Below, piece by piece: positions 57,415-64,000 of a stretch of DNA of 64,000 nucleotides; positions within the stretch are counted from its first letter, which is position 1, and each line of letters begins with the position of its first letter. The DNA is from Panopea generosa. Its lineage: Eukaryota > Mollusca > Bivalvia > Adapedonta > Hiatellidae. The stretch lies in the NCBI GenBank assembly GCA_029582155.1, contig CM055899.1, forward strand, positions 75,703,074 to 75,767,073, in the 5' to 3' direction. The position numbers were made by a program, and so were the translations under genes. The notes below the pieces were generated by a model that worked only from the letters and a program-made list of their open reading frames with translations, ran no database searches and was not told where the DNA came from.

Positions 57415-57840
57415 GTATTGATACTTTGTGATATAATTGACAGAACTCTTTCTTGGAATGAACATGTTCATAAAGTCATTATAAATGTAATGCATTATCT
57501 TTTATCATGTTTCAAGATCTTTCTTTCAGTTCCTATTGGACAATTGGTTTTCAATGCTTATATTTCCACCCTTTGTAAGATTTTTAAAAAATGCTGCAAG
57601 ACTCGTTCTTGATCAAATATTTGACACACCTGTTGAACTGTTTGCAGAACTAGAATGGATTATTTTCGCTGTCAGTTCTTGTGTATAAAAGGTTTTATAA
57701 CCTTGCTGCGTGATATCTTAGGGATGCATTTATTCTAAATACTGATACTCATTCAAGAACCCGTCACAGCCAAATCATGGACTACTCAGAATATATCTTG
57801 ACATATCTGGATAATAAAGTTGGAAAAGTCTTCCAATAAA
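57415..57840 (+). pseudogene. C-terminal fragment of a LINE ORF2, broken
   Basis: Reads IDRTLSWNEHVHKVI, then a degraded piece ending FNAYIST. After a frameshift come NAARLVLDQIFDTP and ELFAELEWI. These are the segments after the RT domain in CR1/Jockey-like ORF2 proteins (usual form: TLSWN.HV..V, AARLIL....TPS..LF..L.W). Several stops and shifts follow. It may be the 3' end of the same class of element as the fragment at 4950-5665, but the two do not overlap. Confidence 0.8.
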
Positions 57841-57844
57841 GGTA

Positions 57845-57845
<1 letters not shown>

Positions 57846-57895
<50 letters not shown>
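57846..57895. repeat. TG microsatellite
   Basis: About 24 TG units directly after the LINE tail; it may be the element's simple-repeat 3' terminus. Confidence 0.95.
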
Positions 57896-57898
<3 letters not shown>

Positions 57899-58029
57899 AG
57901 GGCCTCATGGAAGATTGACGTGTTCAAATGAGTTATTTCGTAAAGTAAAGGCTATTATTATTACTGTTGTTGTCATTGTTGCTGTTGGTGTTGTTGATGA
58001 TGATGTTGCTGTTGATGATGATGTTGATG

Positions 58030-58205
58030 CCATTTAAAAGGTTGTAGGTTCATTCTGCATAGTGATTTGATTATGTTTTTTAAGTATCTATGTAATTTGC
58101 TTTTATTACACATGGAGAGTGATCGAGGTTTCCTTTCTGTTGGTGTCTGACAGTCATATAACCTATAATGTGCCGTCATGACTGAATACCCCATTCATTT
58201 ATTCA
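58030..58205 (+). mobile_element. SINE family D
   Basis: aaaaggttgtaggttcattc at the box B position, body with gagagtgatcgaggtttcct, then tataacctataatgtgccgt and a cattcatttattcattc tail. A GTT/GAT trinucleotide patch precedes it at 57964-58030. Confidence 0.7.
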
Positions 58206-58247
58206 TTCAAACTTGGACAAGAGTACTCTTTACATCGTGTTTCCGCT

Positions 58248-58530
58248 GGGCCTGATTAGCTCAGTCGGTTATGCGTCAGACTAACAATCCAGGGGTCGTG
58301 AGTTCGAATTCCCGCCTGACAACGGTCTCCGTGATGACATTGTTTATATTATCATTCGTCTCTCACTGCTGATTCAAGTGGGGAAGTTATCAGTTACTTG
58401 CGGAGATGGGATGTGCTCGAGTACTGGTTAACCTTTTAGGATCCAAGGACACAGTGGTTAGCTTAACTGATCATCTGTTAGCCCCCGATGGCATAAAAAT
58501 GATGCTAAACATTCAGTCAATCAATAAATT
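58248..58530 (+). mobile_element. SINE family B, best copy, tRNA-Val-like head
   Basis: The head ctgattagctcagtcggtta carries box A. ctaacaa forms an anticodon-like loop (AAC). gagttcgaattcccgcctga carries box B. The anticodon stem is broken, so it is a SINE head and not a functional tRNA. The body has gctcgagtactggttaacct and the tail has gatggcataaaaatgatgc. Confidence 0.85.
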
Positions 58531-58604
58531 CTGTTTCAAAAATTAAAAAACAATCTATATCACATGCAGCACCCTGTAGCTGTTTTATACCATTACATAT
58601 TACA

Positions 58605-61600
58605 ATTCCATGAAGTTTTTGCAGATGATGCTCAACTTATCGGCTCCATGGAGTTGTGGCGGAGATGCCGATCTTATCGGATCCATGGAGTTGTGGCGGA
58701 GATGCCCATCTATTGGATCCATGGAGTTGTGGCGGAGATGCTCAGCTTAAATCGGCTCCATGGAGTTGTGGCAGATGGTGCCCATCTTATTGGCTCCATG
58801 GAGTTGTGACGGATGATGCCCAGCTTATCGGATCCATGGAGTTGTGGCGGATGATGCCCATCTTATCGGCTCCATGGAGTTGTGGCGGATGATGCCCATC
58901 TTATCGGATCCATGGAGTTGTGGCGGATGCTGCCCATCTTATCAGCTCCATGGAGTTGTGGCGGATGATGCCCAGCTTATCGGATCCATAGAGTTGTGGC
59001 GGAGATGCCCATCTTATCGAATCCATGGAGTTGTGGCGGATGATGCCAAGCTTATCGGATCCATGGAGTTGTGGCGGATGATGCCCAGCTTATCGGTTCC
59101 ATGGAGTTGTGGCGGAGGATGCCCATCTTATCTGATCCATGGAGTTGTGGCGGATGATGCCCATCTTATCTGATCCATGGAGTTGTGGCGGATGATGCCC
59201 GGCTTATCGGATCCATGGAGTTGTGGCGGAGATGCCCATCTTATCGAATCCATGGAGTTGTGGCGGATGATGCCCAGCTTATCGGTTCCATGGAGTTGTG
59301 GCGGAGGATGCCCATCTTATCTGATCCATGGAGTTGTGGCAGATGATGCCCGGCTTATTGGATCCATGTAGTTGTGGTGGAAGATGCCCATCTTATCAGA
59401 TCCATGGAGTTATGGCGGATGATGCCCAGCTTATCGGATCCATGGAGTTGTGGCGGATGATGCCCAGCTTATCGGATCCATGGAGTTGTGGCGGAGGATG
59501 CCCGGCTTATTGGATCCATGGAATTGTGGCAGATGATGCCCATCTTATCTGATCCATGGAGTTGTGGCGGAGGATGCAAAGCTTATCGGATCCATGGAGA
59601 TGTGGCGGATGATGCCCGGCTTATCGGATTCATGTAGTTGTGGTGGAGGATGCCCATCTTATCGGATCCATGGAGTTGTGGCAGATGATGCCCATCTTAT
59701 CGGATCCATGGAGTTGTGGCGGATGATGCCAATCTTATCGGCTCCATGGAGTTGTGGTGGAGGATGCCCATCTTATCAGATCCATGAAGTTGTGGTGGAG
59801 GATGCCCATCTGATCAGATCCATGGAGTTGTGGCGGAGGATGCCCATATTATCGGATCCATGGAGTTGTGGCGGATGATGCCAATCTTATCGGCTCCATG
59901 GAGTTGTGGCAGATGATGCCCATCTTATCGGATCCATGGAGTTGTGGCAGATGATGCCCATCTTATCGGATCCATGGAGTTGTGGCGGAGGATGCCCATC
60001 TTATCAGCTCCATGGAGTTGTGGCAGATGATGCCCATGTTATCGGATCCATGGAGTTGTGGCGGAGATGCCCATCTTATCGTATCCATGGAGTTGTGGTG
60101 GAGGATGCCCATCTTATCAGATCCATGGAGTTGTGGTGGAGGATGCCAAGCTTATCGTATCGATGGAGTTGTGGCGGATGATGCCCGACTTATCGGATCC
60201 ATGGAGTTGTGGCGGATGATGCCCATCTTATCGGCTCCATGGAGTTGTGGCAGATGATGCCCATCTTATCGGATCCATGGAGTTGTGGCGGATGATGCCC
60301 ATCTTATCGGATCCATGGACCTGTGGCGGAGGATGCCCATCTTATCGGCTCCATGGAGTTGTGGCGGAGATGCCCATCTTATCATATCCATGGAGTTGTG
60401 GCAGAGATGCCCATCTTATCATATCCATGGAGTTGTGGTGGAGGATGCCCATCTTATCAGATCCATGGAGTTGTGGCGGATGATGCCAAGTTTATCGTAT
60501 CCATGGAGTTGTGGCGGATGATGCCCGGCTTATCGGATCCATGGAGTTGTGGTTGAGGATGCCCATCTTATCGGCTCCATGGAGTTGTGGCAGATGATGC
60601 CCATCTTATCGGATCCATGGGTTGTGGCAGAGGATGCCCATCTTATCGGATCCATGGAGTTGTGGCAGATGATGCCCATCTTATCGGCTCCATGGAGTTG
60701 TGGCAGATGATGCCCATCTTATCGGATCCATGGAGTTGTGGCGGAGGATGCCCATCTTATCGGCTCCATGGAGTTGTGGCGGAGATGCCCATCTTATCGT
60801 ATCCATGGAGTTGTGGCGGATGATGCCAAGCTTAAATCGGCTCCATGGAGTTGTGGCAGATGATGCCCATCTTATCGGCTCCATGGAGTTTTGGCGGATG
60901 ATGCCCAGCTTATCGGCTCCATGGAGTTGTGGTAGATGATGCCAAGCTTATCGGCTCCATGGAGTTGTGGCAGATGATGCCAATCTTATCGGATCAATGG
61001 AGTTGTGGTGGAGGATGCCCATCTTATCGGCTCCATGGAGTTGTGGCAGAGATGCCCATCTTATCGTATCCATGGAGTTGTGGTGGAGGATGCCCATCTT
61101 ATCAGATCCATGGAGTTGTGGCGGATGATGCCAAGTTTATCGTATCCATGGAGTTGTGGCGGATGATGCCCGGCTTATCGGATCCATGGAGTTGTGGTGG
61201 AGGATGCCCATCTTATCGGCTCCATGGAGTTGTGGCGGAGGATGCCCATCTTATCGGCTCCATGGAGTTGTGGCAGAGGATGCCCATCTTATCGGCTCAA
61301 TGGAGTTGTGGCGGAGATGCCCATCTTATCGTATCCATGGAGTTGTGGCGGATGATGCCAAGCTTAAATCGGCTCCATGGAGTTGTGGCAGATGATGCCC
61401 ATCTTATCGGCTCCATGGAGTTTTGGCGGATGATGCCCAGCTTATCGGCTACATGGAGTTGTGGCGGATGATGCCCAGCTTATCTGATCCATGGAGTTGT
61501 GGTGGAGGATGCCCAGCTTATTGGATCCATGGAGTTGTGGCGGATGATGCCCAGCTTATCGGATCCATGGAGTTGTGGCGGATGATGCCAAGCTTATCGG

Positions 61601-62553
61601 ATCCATGGTGTTGTGGCAGATGATGCCCATCTTATCGGCTCCATGGAGTTGTGGCGGAGGATGCCCATCTTATCTGATCCATGGAGTTGTCGCGGATGAT
61701 GCCAAGCTGATCGGATCCATGGAGTTGTGGCAGATGATGCCCATCTTATCGGCTCCATGGATTTGTGACGGAGGATGCCCATCTTATCTGATCCATGGAG
61801 TTGTGGTGGAGGATGCCAAGCTTATCGGATCCATGGAGTTGTGGCAGAGGATGCCAAGCTTATCGGATCCATGGAGTTGTGACGGAGGATGCCCATCTTA
61901 TCTGATCCATGGAGTTGTGGTGGAGGATGCCAAGCTTATCGGATCCATGGAGTTGTGGCGGAGGATGCCAAGCTTATCGGATCCATGGAGTTGTGACGGA
62001 GGATGCCCATCTTATCTGATCCATGGAGTTGTGGCGGATGATGCCCAGCTTATCTGATCTATGGAGTTGTGGTGGAGGATGCCCAGCTTATTGGATCCAT
62101 GGAGTTGTGGCGGATGATGCCAAGCTTATCGGATCCATGGAATTGTGGCGGAGGATGCCCATCTTATCGGATCCATGGAGTTGTGGCGGATGATGCCCAT
62201 CTTATCGGATCCATGGAGTTGTGACGGAGGATGCCCATCTTATCTGATCCATGGAATTGTGGCGGATGATGCCCGGCTTATCAGATCCATGTAGTTGTGG
62301 CGGATGATGCCCAGCTTATCAGATCCATGGAGTTGTGGCGGATGATGCCCAGCTTATCGGTTCCATGGAGTTGTGGCGGATGATGCCCAGCTTATCGGTT
62401 CCATGGAGTTGTGGCGGATGATGTCCATCTTATCAGCTCTATGGAGTTATGGCGGATGATGTCCATCTTATCGGCTCTATTGAGTTGTGGCAAATGATGC
62501 CCATCTTATCGGCTCCATGGAGATGTGACAGATGATGACCAGATTATAGGCTG
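58605..62553. repeat. 38-bp minisatellite, about 104 copies (3.9 kb)
   Basis: The unit is ccatggagttgtggcggatg followed by atgcccatcttatcggat. Common variants are cgga(g/t)gatg, c(a/g)gct(t), and ggctcc for ggatcc. A few units are one or two bases shorter or longer. Three units make 114 bp, so each forward frame reads a 38-residue repeat without stops; frames up to 180 codons result. The unit carries GGATCC and CCATGG overlapping. I find no start context, splice sites or protein similarity that would make it a gene. Confidence 0.97.
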
Positions 62554-63400
62554 TTATGGTTAAAAAAATTGTAAGAAATACTGTATTTAATTGGACAATG
62601 ATGGACAAACACCCGCAACATTTTTTCCACATTATGCAAAAAAATGATAAAATGTATGGATTTCCAGAAAAAAAACTGTTATGAGATGATCGACAAATTG
62701 AACTAATAAAAAATAATGCAATGCGTAACAAAACCTCACAACAAAAAGTCTGCACGGTTATCAGCTAAATGTCAATATTTCAATACCGCGTGCCCAGATG
62801 ACAGCTTCAACTCTTCTTCTCATGCATCTAGTAATACGTCTAACCAGACCCTGGAGTGAGTTTTGGTGTTACGTGGTATTACAAAATGACATTAAAAAGT
62901 AAAACGGTGCAGTAAACATTGATGACTTGGAACATCCAGTTAATGTCATTAAAAATAACTTGTAATAAATTAATAATGATGATGATGATGGTTTATAATT
63001 GAGGATTTTCATAGACTGTGTGTATGTCTTTGTGTGATATAACATTATTCATTGTGTTATAATGATGGCGAACATATGTCTTATGTAACGAGAAAACAAG
63101 GAGTACATCCGTTAAATACCATCGGACAAATACAAAAAACCTCATGGTTTCATAAATGGGGAAGATACTTTACAAAGGGGAATATTTTGAGATTACATGT
63201 GGGACTATTTCAGACATTCCACTGGCTTATCGAGAATAGTTATCCCTCTTGATATCGGCCGTTTTTATTACTTACTTGGCTAAACCGTGATATTTGGTTT
63301 ACATAGAAACATATACGAGAAATTTAATGGAATACGATTTATTGAATAGAACTGGAACAGTATATGTCAATCGGGTATAAGTCGTTACTGGTGCAAATAA
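62554..63400. other. no gene seen
   Basis: Spacer with a GAT trinucleotide patch at about 62977-62990. A 66-codon frame at 63052-63252 has no ATG start and no recognised similarity. Confidence 0.5.
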
Positions 63401-63409
63401 ATGACAATT

Positions 63410-64000
63410 AAATTTCTTCCAAAATATTTCGAAATACACGAGAAAAATAATGTTCTAACACTAGTTATCAATCAATAAATAATAGTAAAGTTCTACCAAA
63501 GATATTTTGATATAATAACTAAAAATAAAGTTCCAAACATAATTAGAAATAAATCACTAATAATAAAGTTGTAAATATAAAATAAATAAATGATGATAAT
63601 GTACTACAACTTATTTTGAAATAAATACAAAAAATAAAGCTCCACCAAAATATTTCAAAATAAATAAATAATGATAAAGTAATTAATATAATCTAGAAAA
63701 AAATACAAAAAATGAAGTTCTACCAAAATATTTCGAAATAAATAAATAATCATAAAGTTCAAAACTTATTTAGAAATGAATCAATAATAATAAAGTTCTC
63801 AACCTATTTAGATATTAATCAATGATAATAAGTTTTAAACACATTTAGAAATGAATCAATAATAATAAAGTTCTAAACTTATTTAGATATTAATCAATAA
63901 TAATAAAGTTCTACCAAAATATTTCGTAATCAATTAATAATAAGAAAGTTCTTAACTTATTTATAAATATTCAATTATAGTAAAGTTCTAATCGTATTTA
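63410..64000. repeat. AT-rich tandem repeat, about 38-42 bp unit, runs off the window
   Basis: Diverged copies of caataataataaagttcta followed by aacttatttaga or ccaaaatatttcga and more A/T. More regular towards the right edge. Confidence 0.88.

Noticed and set aside
58248-58322. Functional tRNA-Val gene
   Set aside because: Box A and box B are present, but the anticodon stem does not pair and a SINE body follows.
58605-62553. Long forward frames (up to 180 codons) read as a repeat protein
   Set aside because: They come from a 38-bp unit without stops read in every frame. There is no consistent frame, start context, splice pattern or protein similarity.

Overview
The window looks like nuclear DNA of a bivalve mollusc, or at least a lophotrochozoan. 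It is A+T-rich and has long introns. It carries many tRNA-derived SINEs, hairpin-headed non-coding repeats of a style I associate with bivalve genomes, and long minisatellites. Two host genes are recognisable by protein similarity. Everything else I can explain is repeats, transposon remnants and unremarkable spacer.

Host genes. (1) One internal exon of MRPS23 (mitochondrial small-subunit ribosomal protein) lies on the minus strand at 2582-2743. I could not find its other exons; the 3' ones are probably off the left edge. (2) CUEDC1 (CUE domain-containing protein 1) lies on the plus strand. I could assemble it completely: nine coding exons from 23528 to 41932, with GT/AG boundaries and matching phases, giving 602 residues. 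It has an N-terminal CUE domain, a PPxY motif, the FRNWNPP..GNLPDDFLR block, a Ser/Arg/Lys-rich linker, the YLEDER block and a basic C-terminal helix. MRPS23 and CUEDC1 are also neighbours in human (17q22), so the pair looks like ancient microsynteny.

Layout. 1-0.4 kb: TA/CA microsatellite. 1.1-2.1 kb: an intact LINE ORF1-like gene beside the MRPS23 exon. 3.8-4.6 kb: tandem repeat rich in TGACCTTGA. 5.0-5.7 kb: broken reverse-transcriptase fragment. 7.5-8.5 kb: inverted pair of one repeat. 9.0-16.7 kb: SINE-like units and 27-bp minisatellites inside a 4-kb/3.1-kb tandem duplication. 18.2-19.5 kb: inverted-repeat element with a broken zinc-finger-like gene. 20.4-22.9 kb: two non-coding elements. 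23.5-41.9 kb: CUEDC1. Its intron 3 holds a 6.1-kb inverted-repeat element with a nested hAT-like element, and its intron 5 holds a 22-bp minisatellite. 42.5-43.7 kb: higher-order tandem repeat. 44-58 kb: SINEs, large non-coding repeats and a LINE tail. 58.6-62.55 kb: about 104 copies of a 38-bp minisatellite. 63.4-64 kb: AT-rich tandem repeat running off the end.

I saw no rRNA, no convincing functional tRNA, no CRISPR, no operon and no virus-like gene set. Element family names rest on termini and motifs read by eye, not on database matches.
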